DNA of 64,000 bases from Streptomyces lomondensis (GCF_014651035.1 NZ_BMWC01000003.1:186001-250000); one strand, 5' to 3'; shown: positions 34,547 to 45,080, counted from the stretch's first letter. Made by a program: numbers and translations. The notes: generated from the sequence alone by a model not told the origin.

Positions 34547-36694
34547 TCATGTACCGCCCCCCAGGAACCCCGCCGCCCGCGCCCAGCGGTACTTGGCGCC
34601 GAGCACGGCCACCGGCTTCTCGGTCGTGTACGGGTACGCCACGACGCCGCGCTCGAAGAGGTACTGGCAGGCCTCCTCGACCTCCACGTCCCCGGCGAGC
34701 GACGCCACCACGGGCTTCTCGATCCCCCGCTCCCGGAACTCGGCCACCACGCGCGCGGTGAGCTCCGCGAAGACCATGGGAGGCGTGACGATGGTGTGCC
34801 AGTAGCCGAGGACGAGCGCGTGGATGCGCGGGTCCTCCAGCCCCAGCCGGATCGTCGCCTCGTACGTCGACGGCGGCTCGCCCCCGGTGATGTCCACCGG
34901 GTTGCCCGCCGCACCGAAGGGCGGGATGAACTTCCGGAACGCCTGGTCGAGGTCCGGCGGAATCTCCATCAGCGACAGGCCGTTGTCCGTCACCGCGTCC
35001 GACAGCAGCACTCCGCTGCCCCCGGCGCCCGTGATGATCACGACGTTGTCGCCCTGCGGGGCGGGCAGTACGGGCAACGCGCGCGCGTACTCCAGCATGT
35101 CGTTCAGCCCGGGCGCCCGGATGACACCGGCCTGGCGGAGGATGTCGTCGTACACGGCGTCGTCGCCCGCGAGGGCACCGGTGTGTGAACCGGCCGCCCT
35201 GGCGCCCGCCGCGGTACGGCCCGCCTTCAGCACGATCACCGGCTTCTTCGGCACGGTCGCCCGCGCGGCCTCCACGAAGGCGCGCCCGTCCTTGAGGTCC
35301 TCCAGGTGCATCGCGATGCACTGGGTGTTCGGGTCCTCCCCGAACCAGGTGAGCAGGTCGTCCTCGTCCAGGTCCGACTTGTTGCCGAGCCCGACGATCG
35401 CCGACACACCCGTCTTGGTGGTGCGCGCGAAGCCCAGGATGGCCATTCCGATGCCGCCGGACTGCGAGGTCAGCGCGACCCCGCCCTTGACGTCGTACGG
35501 CGTGCAGAACGTGGCGCACAGGTCCTGCCAGGTCGAGTAGTAGCCGTAGATGTTCGGTCCCAGCAGCCGGATGCCGTGCCGCTCGGCGATGGCCACGATC
35601 TCCGCCTGAAGTTCGTGTTCGCCGGTCTCCGCGAACCCGGAGGGGATCAGCACGGCGTTCGGGATCCTCTTGCGTCCCACCTCCTCCAGGGCCGAGGCCA
35701 CGAACTTGGCGGGGATCGCGAAGACCGCCACATCCACCTCACCGGGAACGTCGGTGACACTCTTGTACGCCTTGCGGCCGAGGATGTCATCGGCCTTGGG
35801 GTTCACCGGGTGGATGTCGCCCGCGAAGCCGCCGTCGACGAGGTTCCGCATCACCGAGTTGCCGATCTTGCCCTGCTCGTTGGAGGCGCCGATCACGGCG
35901 ACCGAACGGGGCTGCATCAGCCGGCGCATCGAGGTGAGGATCTCGTCCCTCGAGTACTTGCGGCGGGGCGGAGGCTGCGACTCGGCGAGGATCACCCGGA
36001 TGTCGGCCGCGACGGCCCCCTCCGCCGTCGCGATCACCGGGTTGAGGTCCACCTCGGCGATCTCCGGGAAGTCCGCGACGAGTTCCGACACCCGGCGGAT
36101 CTGCTCGGCGACGGCCCACCGGTCCACGCCCGCCTGGCCGCGCACCCCGCGCAGGATCTCCGCCGAGCGGATCGAGTCCAGCATCGACAGCGCCTCGTCG
36201 GCGTCGACCGGCGCCAGCCGGAAGGTGACGTCCTTGAGGACCTCGACGAGCACCCCGCCGAGCCCGAACGCGACGACCTTCCCGAACGTCGGGTCCGTCA
36301 CCGCCCCGACGATGACCTCCTGCCCCTTCGGCAGCAGCTCCTGCACCTGCACACCCGAGATGCGGGCGTTCGCGTCGTACGCACGCGCGTTGCCGATGAG
36401 GGTGTGGAACGCGGCCCGGACATCGGCGGCGCCCTCGACGCCGACGATCACACCGCCGGCATCCGTCTTGTGCAGGATGTCCGGCGAGACGATCTTCATC
36501 ACGACGGGTCCGCCGAAGCGCGCCGCGAACGCCACCGCCTCGTCGACGTCCGTCGCCAGCTCCTCGCCCGGTACGGCGATCCCGTACGCGTCGGCGATCA
36601 CCTTGCCCTCGGGCGCGGTCAGCGCGGTCCGCCCCTCGGCCCGCACGGAGTCGAGGAGGGACCGCACCCGCAGGACCCGGTCTTCGGCCATCAC
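34547..36694 (-). CDS. ADP-forming acyl-CoA synthetase with beta-alpha domain order
   Basis: This 715-residue single-chain NDP-forming CoA ligase starts with an ATP-grasp domain (residues about 15-240). The CoA-binding and ligase domains follow from about 250 (RSVAVIGASNEQGKIGNSV, LLGPNIYGYYS, ALTSQSGGIGMAILG). The phosphohistidine loop is AAGSHTGALAGDDAVY. Most fused bacterial relatives have the opposite order. It lies one or a few bases after the formyl-CoA transferase gene, so a carboxylate of the oxalate pathway (oxalate, formate or acetate) is the likely substrate. GTG at 36694 or ATG at 36691 is the start; the former spaces better from GGAG. Confidence 0.85.
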   Translation of the reverse strand: MMAEDRVLRVRSLLDSVRAEGRTALTAPEGKVIADAYGIAVPGEELATDVDEAVAFAARFGGPVVMKIVSPDILHKTDAGGVIVGVEGAADVRAAFHTLIGNARAYDANARISGVQVQELLPKGQEVIVGAVTDPTFGKVVAFGLGGVLVEVLKDVTFRLAPVDADEALSMLDSIRSAEILRGVRGQAGVDRWAVAEQIRRVSELVADFPEIAEVDLNPVIATAEGAVAADIRVILAESQPPPRRKYSRDEILTSMRRLMQPRSVAVIGASNEQGKIGNSVMRNLVDGGFAGDIHPVNPKADDILGRKAYKSVTDVPGEVDVAVFAIPAKFVASALEEVGRKRIPNAVLIPSGFAETGEHELQAEIVAIAERHGIRLLGPNIYGYYSTWQDLCATFCTPYDVKGGVALTSQSGGIGMAILGFARTTKTGVSAIVGLGNKSDLDEDDLLTWFGEDPNTQCIAMHLEDLKDGRAFVEAARATVPKKPVIVLKAGRTAAGARAAGSHTGALAGDDAVYDDILRQAGVIRAPGLNDMLEYARALPVLPAPQGDNVVIITGAGGSGVLLSDAVTDNGLSLMEIPPDLDQAFRKFIPPFGAAGNPVDITGGEPPSTYEATIRLGLEDPRIHALVLGYWHTIVTPPMVFAELTARVVAEFRERGIEKPVVASLAGDVEVEEACQYLFERGVVAYPYTTEKPVAVLGAKYRWARAAGFLGGGT

Positions 36695-36695
36695 G

Positions 36696-37937
36696 TCAGA
36701 TCACTCCGTTCGACTTGAGCAGGCGCACTTCCTCGTCACCGAGGCCGAGTTCGCCGACGTAGACCTCTTCGTTGTGCTCGCCGAGCAGGGGTGAACTGGT
36801 CACCTCGACGGGGGAGTCGGACAGCTTGAGCGGGCTGCCGACGGTGACGAACTCGCCCCGCTCGGGGTGGGGCACGGTGACGACCATCTCGTTGGCGGCC
36901 AGCGACCGGTCCTCGATGATCTCCCTGGTGGACAGGATGGGCCCGCACGGGATGTTGTGCGCGTTGAGCCGCTCCAGCACCTCCCACTTGGGCAGCGTCG
37001 AGGACCACTCCTCGATCAGCTGGAACATCTTGTTGAGCTTGGGCAGCCGGGCCTCGGGCGTCGCCCACTCGGGGTCGTCGGCCAGTTCGGGCCGGCCGAT
37101 GAGCTCGCTGATCGGCCGCCAGCCGACGGGCTGCACGATGACGTACACGTAGTCGTTCGGGCCGCCCGGCGCGCACTTGACCGCCCAGCCGGGCTGGCCG
37201 CCGCCGGACGCGTTCCCGGACCTGGGAACCTCGTCGCCGAAGTCGTCGTTGGGATATTCAGCGAGCGGCCCGTGTGCCAGACGCTGCTGGTCCCGCAGCT
37301 TCACCCGGCACAGGTTCAGTACAGCGTGCTGCATGGCCACGTTGACCCGCTGCCCGCGACCGGTGCGCTCCCGTTGGTAGAGCGCGGCGAGGATGCCCGC
37401 CACGGCGTGCACACCCGTCCCCGAGTCCCCGATCTGGGCCCCCGTCGCCAGCGGCGGCCCGTCCTCGAAACCGGTGGTCGACATCGACCCGCCCATGGCC
37501 TGCGCGACGACCTCGTACGCCTTGAAGTTGGTGTACGGGCCCTCGCCGAACCCCTTGATGGAGGCATAGACGATACGTGGATTGATCTCCTGGATGCGGT
37601 CCCAGGTGAAGCCCATCCGGTCGACCGCGCCCGGTCCGAAGTTCTCGACCATGACGTCGGAGCGCCGGATCAGCTCGGTGAGGATCTCCTTGCCGCGCTC
37701 GGTCTTGGTGTTGAGGGTGATGCTCCGCTTGTTGCAGTTGAGCATCGTGAAGTAGAGGGAGTCGACGTCCGGCAGGTCGCGCAGCTGCTTGCGCGTGATG
37801 TCGCCGGTCGGCGCCTCCAGCTTGACGACGTCCGCGCCGAGCCAGGCGAGCAGCTGGGTCGCGGAAGGCCCGGACTGGACGTGGGTCATGTCCAGGACGC
37901 GGATGCCTTCGAGGGCCTTGGTGGAGGTAGCTGTCAT
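36696..37937 (-). CDS. frc: Formyl-CoA:oxalate CoA-transferase
   Basis: This 413-residue class III CoA-transferase moves CoA from formyl-CoA to oxalate. It closely follows the Oxalobacter enzyme: [30 protein letters not shown] [18 protein letters not shown], and the catalytic Asp at residue 171 (QIGDSGTG). The active-site glycine loop reads SGGGQ where the prototype has GGGGQ, a single Gly-to-Ser change. The ATG at 37937 is preferred over a GTG nine bases upstream because GAGGTG then has proper spacing. It lies ten bases after the ThDP decarboxylase gene. Confidence 0.92.
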   Translation of the reverse strand: MTATSTKALEGIRVLDMTHVQSGPSATQLLAWLGADVVKLEAPTGDITRKQLRDLPDVDSLYFTMLNCNKRSITLNTKTERGKEILTELIRRSDVMVENFGPGAVDRMGFTWDRIQEINPRIVYASIKGFGEGPYTNFKAYEVVAQAMGGSMSTTGFEDGPPLATGAQIGDSGTGVHAVAGILAALYQRERTGRGQRVNVAMQHAVLNLCRVKLRDQQRLAHGPLAEYPNDDFGDEVPRSGNASGGGQPGWAVKCAPGGPNDYVYVIVQPVGWRPISELIGRPELADDPEWATPEARLPKLNKMFQLIEEWSSTLPKWEVLERLNAHNIPCGPILSTREIIEDRSLAANEMVVTVPHPERGEFVTVGSPLKLSDSPVEVTSSPLLGEHNEEVYVGELGLGDEEVRLLKSNGVI

Positions 37938-37947
37938 CGGGGGCACC

Positions 37948-39630
37948 TCACTTGTACATGGTCTGGTTCATGGTTCCGGGGGCGTACGCGTCGGGATCGA
38001 CCCAGACGTTGATCAGCGACGGCTTGCCCGACTCACGGGCGCGCCTGAGGGCCGGGCCGATGTCGGCGGGGTCGCGGACCTCCTCGCCGTAACCGCCCAG
38101 CATCTGGGCGAACTTGTCGTAGTGGACGTCGCCGAGGGTGTTGCCGACCCGCTCGCGGTCCTTGCCGTACTTGGCGGCCTGGCCGTAACGGATCTGGTTC
38201 ATGGAGGAGTTGTTGCCGACGATGCCGACGAAGGGGAGGTCGTAGCGGACCAGGGTCTCGAAGTCCCAGCCGGTGAGGGAGAACGCGCCGTCACCGAAGA
38301 GGGCCACCACTTCCTTGTCGGGCCGCGCCTGCTTGGCCGCGAGCACGAAGGGGACGCCGACGCCGAGCGTGCCGAGCGGGCCCGGGTCCATCCAGTGCCC
38401 GGGCGACTTGGGCTGCACGACCTGCCCGGAGAAGGTGACGATGTCGCCGCCGTCGCCGATGTAGATCGAGTCCTCGGTGAGGAAGTCGTTGATCTCGCTG
38501 ACCAGCCGGTACGGGTGGATGGGCGAGGCGTCCGACTTCAGGCTGGGCAGCCGCTTCTCCAGAGCGGTCTGCTCGGCCGCCCGCAGTTCGTCCAGCCACT
38601 CCTTGCGCCTGGACGCCCCGCCGTTGACGCGCCCGGAGGCCGCCTCGGTCACCGACTTCAGCACCAGCCCGGCGTCGCCCACGATGCCGAGGTCGATGTC
38701 GCGGTTCTTGCCGACCGTGCGGTAGTCGAGGTCGATCTGCACGACGGTCGCGTCCGGCGACAGCCGCTTGCCGTAGCCCATGCGGAAGTCGAAGGGCGTG
38801 CCGACGATGACGATGACGTCGGCGTGGGAGAAGGCGTACCGGCGGGAGAGCTGGAAGTGGTGCGGGTCGCCGGGCGGGAGGGTGCCGCGGCCGGCGCCGT
38901 TCATGTACGCCGGGATGTTCAGCGTGCGCACCAGCTCGATGGCCGACTCCGTGCCCCGGGTCGTCCAGACCTGGCTGCCGAGCAGGATCGCCGGCTTCTC
39001 GGCGTGCACGAGCAGGTCGGCGAGCTTCTCGATCGCCTCGGGGTCGCCGGCCGAGCGGGTCGAGGCGCGGTAGGCACCGGCCTGGGGCACGCGCGCCTTG
39101 GCCGCCGGCACCTTGGCGTCCAGCACGTCACGCGGGATCTCCAGGAAGGAGGGGCCCGGCGCGCCGTGGAAGCACTCGCGGAACGCCATGGACACCATGT
39201 CCGCCGCGCGCGCCGTGTCCGGCACGGTCGCCGCGAACTTGGTGATGGGGTTCATCATGTCGACGTGCGGCAGGTCCTGGAGGGACCCCATCTTGTGCTG
39301 GGTGAGGGCCCCCTGACCGCCGATCAGCAGCATGGGGGACTCCGCGCGGAAGGCGTTGGCGACACCGGTGACGGCGTCGGTCGTCCCGGGGCCCGCGGTG
39401 ACCACCGCGCAGCCGGGCTTACCGGTGATGCGGGCGTAACCGTCGGCGGCGTGGGCGGCGACCTGCTCGTGGCGTACGTCGACGACCTCGATGCCCTCGT
39501 CGACGCAGCCGTCGTAGATGTCGATGATGTGGCCGCCGCACAGCGTGTAGATGCGCTCGACCCCCTCGGCCTTGAGCGCCTTGGCTACGAGATGACCACC
39601 GGAGATCACGTCCTGGGTGTCGTCGGGCAT
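37948..39630 (-). CDS. ThDP-dependent decarboxylase, candidate oxalyl-CoA decarboxylase
   Basis: The 560-residue three-domain ThDP enzyme has the catalytic Glu55 ([16 protein letters not shown]) and the cofactor motif [13 protein letters not shown]...VGNNSS. It therefore cannot be glyoxylate carboligase, which lacks this Glu. By eye it is closer to actinobacterial acetolactate-synthase-like (IlvG/2-hydroxyacyl-CoA lyase) proteins than to Oxalobacter oxalyl-CoA decarboxylase. Its place directly before frc makes oxalyl-CoA to formyl-CoA plus CO2 the best guess. The ATG at 39630 follows AGGAC; the open frame continues 16 codons further without support. Confidence 0.8.
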   Translation of the reverse strand: MPDDTQDVISGGHLVAKALKAEGVERIYTLCGGHIIDIYDGCVDEGIEVVDVRHEQVAAHAADGYARITGKPGCAVVTAGPGTTDAVTGVANAFRAESPMLLIGGQGALTQHKMGSLQDLPHVDMMNPITKFAATVPDTARAADMVSMAFRECFHGAPGPSFLEIPRDVLDAKVPAAKARVPQAGAYRASTRSAGDPEAIEKLADLLVHAEKPAILLGSQVWTTRGTESAIELVRTLNIPAYMNGAGRGTLPPGDPHHFQLSRRYAFSHADVIVIVGTPFDFRMGYGKRLSPDATVVQIDLDYRTVGKNRDIDLGIVGDAGLVLKSVTEAASGRVNGGASRRKEWLDELRAAEQTALEKRLPSLKSDASPIHPYRLVSEINDFLTEDSIYIGDGGDIVTFSGQVVQPKSPGHWMDPGPLGTLGVGVPFVLAAKQARPDKEVVALFGDGAFSLTGWDFETLVRYDLPFVGIVGNNSSMNQIRYGQAAKYGKDRERVGNTLGDVHYDKFAQMLGGYGEEVRDPADIGPALRRARESGKPSLINVWVDPDAYAPGTMNQTMYK

Positions 39631-39680
39631 GGCGAAGTCCTGTCCCTTCGTAGGGGGTTGGAACGACTCGCGGTACATTG

Positions 39681-39704
39681 CATACAGTCGACGAATACTG
39701 TATG
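39681..39704. promoter_or_regulatory. Site C: perfect inverted repeat between decarboxylase and sucC paralogue
   Basis: CATACAGT (39681-39688) and ACTGTATG (39697-39704) form a perfect 8-bp inverted repeat around the spacer CGACGAAT. It sits in the 176-bp gap between divergent genes of the oxalate block. GTCGACGAA at 39687-39695 is identical to site A and nearly so to site B. It is a strong candidate for a dimeric regulator controlling both directions. Confidence 0.6.
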
Positions 39705-39806
39705 AAGCTTGTTATCCCGCATCCGGTGGGTGGTGTCCAGGGGGCGTGCGGCATTTTCGGGGGTCTGGGGGTCGCTCCCCAGAAGACACAGCAGACGGGA
39801 GCCGGA

Positions 39807-40937
39807 ATGGACCTGTACGAACACCAGGCAAGGGAACTCTTCGAGGAACACGGCATCTTGGTGCCGAGGGCCGAGGTGACGGACTCATCCAAGGAGGCCC
39901 GTGACATCGCACGCCGGCTCGGCGGCCGGGTTGTGGTGAAGGCCCAGGTCAAGACCGGTGGACGCGGCAAGGCGGGCGGTGTGAAGCTCGCCGCCGACCC
40001 GGCCGCCGCCGAGCTGACCGCACGCCAGATCCTCGGCATGGACATCAAGGGGCACACGGTCGGCACCGTGATGCTGGCTCAACCGGTGGACATCGAGACC
40101 GAGTTCTACGTGTCCTACGTACTCGACCGCGCGGCGGGCCGCTTCCTCGCCATCGCCTCGGCCGAGGGCGGCATGGACATCGAGGAGGTCGCCGCCACGC
40201 GCCCCGAGGCCGTGGCCCGCGTCCCCGTCGACCCCGCCGAGGGCGTCACCTCCGCGAAGGCAGGCGAGATTGCCGAGGCGGCCGGACTGCCGCCGCAGAC
40301 CGTCGACGTCCTCGTGCGGCTCTGGGAGGTGCTGGTCCGCGAGGACGCCCTCCTCGTCGAGGTGAACCCGCTCGTGCGCACCCGGCAGGGGCAGATCCTC
40401 GCCCTCGACGGCAAGGTCACCCTGGACGACAACGCCCGCTTCCGGCAGGCACGCTGGGGCGCGGAGGCCGCCGCCCACGACGACGCGCTGGAGGCGGCGG
40501 CCGCAGCCAAGGGCCTCAACTACGTCAAGCTCGACGGCGAGGTCGGCATCATCGGCAACGGCGCGGGCCTGGTCATGTCGACCCTCGACGTGGTCGCGGG
40601 CTGCGGCGCCCGTCCCGCCAACTTCCTCGACATCGGCGGCGGAGCGAGCGCCCGCATCATGGCGGACGGACTGTCGGTCATCCTCTCCGACCCGGCCGTC
40701 AAGTCCGTCTTCGTCAACGTCTTCGGCGGCATCACCGCCTGCGACGCGGTCGCCGACGGCATCGTCCAGGCCCTGGACAGCCTCCGCCTGACCAAGCCGC
40801 TCGTCGTGCGCCTCGACGGCAACAACGCGGCCCGGGGCCGGGCCGTCCTCGACGAGCACGCGCATCCGCTGGTCGAGCAGGTCACCACCATGGACGGCGC
40901 CGCACGCCGGGCCGCCGAACTCGCCACCGCAGCCTGA
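39807..40937 (+). CDS. sucC: Succinyl-CoA synthetase beta-subunit paralogue
   Basis: The 376-residue protein has an ATP-grasp domain ([45 protein letters not shown]) and the C-terminal ligase domain ([32 protein letters not shown]). Normally it pairs with SucD to make ATP from succinyl-CoA. Placement divergent from frc and the decarboxylase suggests a specialised copy. It might recover ATP from formyl-CoA, act on malate like the related malate thiokinase, or feed CoA to the transferase. ATG 39807 follows CGGGAG. Confidence 0.88.
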   Translation: MDLYEHQARELFEEHGILVPRAEVTDSSKEARDIARRLGGRVVVKAQVKTGGRGKAGGVKLAADPAAAELTARQILGMDIKGHTVGTVMLAQPVDIETEFYVSYVLDRAAGRFLAIASAEGGMDIEEVAATRPEAVARVPVDPAEGVTSAKAGEIAEAAGLPPQTVDVLVRLWEVLVREDALLVEVNPLVRTRQGQILALDGKVTLDDNARFRQARWGAEAAAHDDALEAAAAAKGLNYVKLDGEVGIIGNGAGLVMSTLDVVAGCGARPANFLDIGGGASARIMADGLSVILSDPAVKSVFVNVFGGITACDAVADGIVQALDSLRLTKPLVVRLDGNNAARGRAVLDEHAHPLVEQVTTMDGAARRAAELATAA

Positions 40938-40951
40938 GGAGCCGGAACGCC

Positions 40952-41836
40952 ATGGCCATCTACCTGACCAAGGAGAGCAAGGTCCTCGTCCAGGGCATGA
41001 CCGGCGGCGAGGGCATGAAGCACACCCGGCGCATGCTCGCGGCCGGCACGAACGTGGTCGGCGGCGTCAACCCGCGCAAGGCGGGCCGCACCGTCGACTT
41101 CGACGACCGTGCCGTGCCCGTCTTCGGCTCGGTCGCCGACGGGATGAGCGCGACGGGAGCGGACGTCACCGTCGTCTTCGTGCCGCCCGCCTTCGCCAAG
41201 GCGGCCGTCGTCGAAGCGGCCGACGCCGGCATCGGCCTCGCGGTCGTCATCACCGAGGGCATTCCCGTCCACGACTCCGTCGCCTGCACCACCTATGCCA
41301 AGGACCGGGGCACGCGTGTCATCGGCCCCAACTGCCCGGGCCTCATCACCCCCGGCCAGTCCAACGCCGGCATCATCCCGGCCGACATCACCAAGCCCGG
41401 CCGCATCGGGCTGGTCTCCAAGTCGGGCACGCTGACCTACCAGCTCATGTACGAGCTGCGCGACATCGGCTTCTCGACGTGCGTCGGCATCGGCGGCGAC
41501 CCGGTCGTCGGCACCACGCACATCGACTGCCTCGCCGCCTTCCAGGACGATCCCGACACCGAACTGGTCGTCCTCATCGGCGAGATCGGCGGCGACGCGG
41601 AGGAACGCGCGGCGGCGTACATCCGGGAGCACGTCACCAAGCCCGTCGTCGGCTACATCGCCGGGTTCACCGCGCCCGCGGGCAGGACGATGGGCCACGC
41701 GGGCGCGATCGTGTCCGGCTCCTCCGGCACGGCGCGGGCGAAGAAGGAGGCGCTGGAGGCGGTCGGGGTGAGCGTGGGCAGCACACCGACCGAGACGGCG
41801 AAACTCGTGCTGACGCGTCTCGAAGAGCGGCGCTAG
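40952..41836 (+). CDS. sucD: Succinyl-CoA synthetase alpha-subunit paralogue
   Basis: The 294-residue protein has a CoA-binding Rossmann domain ([26 protein letters not shown]), the [11 protein letters not shown] segment and the phosphorylated His249 in [13 protein letters not shown]. All residues needed for the phospho-histidine mechanism are there, so the enzyme is probably active. It follows sucC by 14 bases. The real acyl substrate is uncertain, as for its partner. Confidence 0.9.
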   Translation: MAIYLTKESKVLVQGMTGGEGMKHTRRMLAAGTNVVGGVNPRKAGRTVDFDDRAVPVFGSVADGMSATGADVTVVFVPPAFAKAAVVEAADAGIGLAVVITEGIPVHDSVACTTYAKDRGTRVIGPNCPGLITPGQSNAGIIPADITKPGRIGLVSKSGTLTYQLMYELRDIGFSTCVGIGGDPVVGTTHIDCLAAFQDDPDTELVVLIGEIGGDAEERAAAYIREHVTKPVVGYIAGFTAPAGRTMGHAGAIVSGSSGTARAKKEALEAVGVSVGSTPTETAKLVLTRLEERR

Positions 41837-41886
41837 CGAGCCAGGTCTTCCCGCCCCCGACCGTGCACCGAGAGCGGAGCGATCCC

Positions 41887-43428
41887 ATGGCACCCACCCT
41901 CACCCTCAAGTCCGGCACGTCCTGGCCCGATGCCTGGCGGCGCTGTCTCGCCGTCGCCCCCGAGGCCTTCCGCGACGACCGGGTCCTCAACCTCTGGAAC
42001 GCCGCCTGGCAGGCTGACGGCCGGGTCCTGCCCGCCGTCAGCCCGGTCGACGGCAGCCCGATCGCCGGCCCGCCGCGCCTGGACGGGGCCACCGCCCGGC
42101 AGGCCGTGCGCGCCGCCCTCGACCAGCACCGGGCCTGGCGGCACGTCCCACTGGAGGAGCGCCGGGCCCGCGTCGCGGCCACGCTCGACGCCCTCGCCGA
42201 ACACCGGCGGCTGCTCGCGCTGCTGCTCGTCTGGGAGATCGGCAAGCCCTGGCGGCTCGCCCAGGCGGATGTCGACCGGGCCGTCGACGGGGTCCGCTGG
42301 TACGTCGACGGCATCGAGCCGATGGTCGCCGGCCGGGCCCCGCTGGACGGCCCGGTGTCCAACATTGCCAGCTGGAACTACCCGATGAGCGTGCTCGTTC
42401 ACGCAGTGCTGGTGCAGGCACTGGCAGGCAACGCGGTCATCGCCAAGACCCCGACCGACGGCGGTGTCGCCTGTCTGACCCTGGCCTCGGCGCTCGCCGC
42501 CCGCGAGGGGCTTCCCGTCACCCTCGTCAGCGGCAGCGGAGGCGAGCTGTCCCAGGCGCTGGTCCGGGCGCCCGAGATCGGCTGCGTCTCCTTCGTCGGC
42601 GGCCGCGACACCGGCGCCGCGGTGGCCACGGCCGTCGCCGACCTCGGCAAGCGACACGTACTGGAACAGGAGGGACTCAACACCTGGGGCATCTGGAACT
42701 ACTCGGACTGGGACACGCTCACCGCGGTGATCCCGAAGCTCTTCGACTACGGCAAGCAGCGCTGCACGGCGTACCCGCGCTTCGTCGTCCAGCGGCACCT
42801 GTTCGACGCGTTCCTGGCGGCGTACCTCCCGGCGGTCCGCACGCTCAGGGTCGGCCACCCGCTCGCCGTCGAGCAGCGGGACGACCCGTACCCGGAGCTG
42901 GACTTCGGGCCGTTGATCAACGCGGCCAAGGCGAAGGAGCTGCGGGACCAGGTCGCCGAGGCGATCGAGCGCGGCGCCGTACCCCTGCACCGCGGCAGTC
43001 CGGCCGACGCCCGCTTCCTGCCCGGCCAGGACACCTCCGCCTACGTCCATCCGGTCACGCTCCTCAACCCGCCCTCGTCCTCCCCGCTGCACCACGCGGA
43101 GCCGTTCGGCCCGGTCGACACGATCGTCCTGGTCGACACGGAGGCGGAGCTGCTGGCCGCGATGAACGCCTCGAACGGCGCGCTGGTGGCCACGCTGTCC
43201 ACGGACGACCGGGCCACCTACGACCGGCTCGCCCCGCACATCCGCGCGTTCAAGGTCGGCCACGGCCGACCCCGCTCACGCGGCGACCGCGACGAGCTGT
43301 TCGGAGGGCTGGGCGCGTCCTGGCGAGGCGCGTTCGTCGGTGGGGAACTGCTGGTACGCGCGGTGACGCGGGGGCCGGCGGGGGAGCGGCTGCCGGGGAA
43401 CTTCCCGGAGTACCAGCTCGTGCCGTGA
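41887..43428 (+). CDS. Aldehyde dehydrogenase family protein
   Basis: The 513-residue NAD(P)-dependent aldehyde dehydrogenase has the catalytic Cys in GKQRCTAYPRFVV and the general-base Glu in HVLEQEGLNTWGIWN. The usual ELGGK is changed to EQEGL, so it belongs to a divergent subfamily. The N-terminal cofactor domain includes NIASWNYPMSVLVHAVLVQALAGNAVIAKTP. It ends the sucC-sucD unit. Glyoxylate, glycolaldehyde or a semialdehyde linked to oxalate are candidate substrates. ATG at 41887 is chosen, 50 bases after sucD. Confidence 0.85.
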   Translation: MAPTLTLKSGTSWPDAWRRCLAVAPEAFRDDRVLNLWNAAWQADGRVLPAVSPVDGSPIAGPPRLDGATARQAVRAALDQHRAWRHVPLEERRARVAATLDALAEHRRLLALLLVWEIGKPWRLAQADVDRAVDGVRWYVDGIEPMVAGRAPLDGPVSNIASWNYPMSVLVHAVLVQALAGNAVIAKTPTDGGVACLTLASALAAREGLPVTLVSGSGGELSQALVRAPEIGCVSFVGGRDTGAAVATAVADLGKRHVLEQEGLNTWGIWNYSDWDTLTAVIPKLFDYGKQRCTAYPRFVVQRHLFDAFLAAYLPAVRTLRVGHPLAVEQRDDPYPELDFGPLINAAKAKELRDQVAEAIERGAVPLHRGSPADARFLPGQDTSAYVHPVTLLNPPSSSPLHHAEPFGPVDTIVLVDTEAELLAAMNASNGALVATLSTDDRATYDRLAPHIRAFKVGHGRPRSRGDRDELFGGLGASWRGAFVGGELLVRAVTRGPAGERLPGNFPEYQLVP

Positions 43429-43435
43429 GGAAGGG

Positions 43436-43665
43436 GGCGTGTGCGGTGCCGGCCTGCCATGCGCGGTGCCGGGCGCTTGGCGGTGTGTGTGGCGCCGGCC
43501 TGCCCCGCGCGGTGCCGTGAGGAACGGCGGTGTGTGCGGTGCTGGCCTGCCCCGCGTGGTGCCGGGCGCTTGGCGGTGTGTGCGGTGCCAGCCTGCTACG
43601 CGCGGTGCCCCGGCGCCTGGCGGTGTGTGCGGTGCCGGCCCGCCACGCGCGGTGCCCGGCGCCGG
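43436..43665. repeat. 46-bp imperfect tandem array, five units
   Basis: Units start at about 43436, 43479, 43526, 43572 and 43619 and are 43-47 bp long. They share GGCGGTGTGTGCGGTGCCGG and CGCGCGGTGCC blocks. The array fills the gap between the convergent aldehyde dehydrogenase and DUF2254 genes and codes for nothing convincing on either strand. Slippage in a GC-rich intergenic region is the simplest origin; repeated stems may also end transcription. Confidence 0.85.
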
Positions 43666-43683
43666 ACGGCGCCGAGGCGTCGC

Positions 43684-45015
43684 TCAGCCGATGCCCTGCC
43701 GGTCCGGGCGCAGTGCGAACGCCCGGTCCGCCGGGGCCGGTGCGCTCCGGTCGACCGCCTGGCGGAGCAGTTCGCGGTGGCGCAGCAGCGGCTCGCGTCG
43801 TTCCGGCGGCGCGAGCAGGAGCAGGTCGTCCAGCCCGGCCAGCATGCGCCGCGAGACCTGCGGGCTGCCGGTGGCGCACCCCCGTACCTCGGTGAACCCC
43901 AGATCCACCAGCTCCGTCCACCCCGGCACGGGCTGCACCAGGCGCACCGTCCCGCCGCGGTCCCGGTGCCGGACGGCGTCCAGCGGATGCCGGCTCAACG
44001 CGGCCAGGAACTGCACGACACGGTCCAGCGCCTGGACGGCGGTCGTCGGATCGTTGATCGCGGGGGACAGGGCGCGCAGCGCGATGTCGGACAACTGCCG
44101 CAGCCCGAAGCCGAGATCCTGGTGGTAGGTCCGCTCCACTCCCACCGAGACCGTGTAGCGCAGCGCCCTGCGTGGCGGGGCGGGCCCGCCGTGCACCGCC
44201 AGCACGGGCGTACCGGGCACCACGAAGTCCCCGATCCGCGGGATCAGCCGCAGCACCACCCCGTGGGAGCGCGCCACCCGCACCAACCGCGCGATGTGCA
44301 CGTCCCGCAGCACCCCCGCCCGGCCCTCGTGCGGCACCCAGGCGGTCGCCGGACCGAGGCCGGCGGCGTCCTCTCCGCCGGCCGGCACGGGCATCGAGGC
44401 GGCCACCCGGAAGGACTCCGTGGCGATCCGCGCGATCACATGGCTGATCCGCATCAGCCGCAGCGTGGTGTTCACGTACAGCACGAAGAGCAGCAGGCTC
44501 AGCGCGACCATGACGAGCGTGAGGACCGACTGCACCAGAGGCACCGACGTGACGGTACGGGGGTCGTCGGCCGTGTCGAAGGCGGTCAGCACCAGCAGGG
44601 TCAGTACGAAGGTCGCCAGGAAGACCGCGAAGGTCGCCTTGGTGATCCGGCTCCGCACGAACAGCCGCACCACGCGTGGCGTGAACTGGCCGCTCGCCAT
44701 CTGCACGGCCACCAGCGAGATGCTGAACACCACACCGATGAAGGTCATCATCGCCGAGCCGACCGCGCTCACCACGGCCTTGGCGTCCTGCGCGAACCGC
44801 AGCAGCTCGTCGAGCGTCTCGTGGTCGCCGTCCTCCTGGAGCGCCTCGACGACGGCCGTGTCGAGCGCCTGTGCCCCCAGCCACACCACGAAGACGATGG
44901 CCATCGCCGCGGTGGGGGCGAACCAGAACGTGTCCCGCAGATGCTCCCTGAGCGGCGACAGCGCGCGCGGGCGACGCCGGGCAGCGGGACCCCGCGTAAC
45001 CATCCAGTCACTCAT
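43684..45015 (-). CDS. DUF2254 membrane protein
   Basis: The 443-residue protein has four predicted membrane segments in the first 190 residues (for example FWFAPTAAMAIVFVVWLGA and FIGVVFSISLVAVQMASGQFTPRVVRLF). A soluble C-terminal domain follows (PRIGDFVVPGTPVLAVHGG, FGLRQLSDIALRALSPAINDPTTAVQALD). This is the DUF2254 family of unknown function. The ALSPAINDPTTA motif is its hallmark. It has no operon partner: the tRNA-Leu gene lies beyond its start and the repeat array beyond its stop. Confidence 0.9.
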   Translation of the reverse strand: MSDWMVTRGPAARRRPRALSPLREHLRDTFWFAPTAAMAIVFVVWLGAQALDTAVVEALQEDGDHETLDELLRFAQDAKAVVSAVGSAMMTFIGVVFSISLVAVQMASGQFTPRVVRLFVRSRITKATFAVFLATFVLTLLVLTAFDTADDPRTVTSVPLVQSVLTLVMVALSLLLFVLYVNTTLRLMRISHVIARIATESFRVAASMPVPAGGEDAAGLGPATAWVPHEGRAGVLRDVHIARLVRVARSHGVVLRLIPRIGDFVVPGTPVLAVHGGPAPPRRALRYTVSVGVERTYHQDLGFGLRQLSDIALRALSPAINDPTTAVQALDRVVQFLAALSRHPLDAVRHRDRGGTVRLVQPVPGWTELVDLGFTEVRGCATGSPQVSRRMLAGLDDLLLLAPPERREPLLRHRELLRQAVDRSAPAPADRAFALRPDRQGIG

Positions 45016-45080
45016 GGTGTGACCCTAGGGGCATCGGGCCGTGAGGTCCCGGACCCCCGCCCGGTGGACGGAAACGCAGG

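Noticed and set aside
37948..39630. Glyoxylate carboligase
   Set aside because: The catalytic Glu of the RHEQ segment is present, while glyoxylate carboligase has Val there.
43436..43665. Repeat array as a CRISPR
   Set aside because: Units are contiguous and imperfect, there are no unique spacers of constant length, and no cas genes are present.
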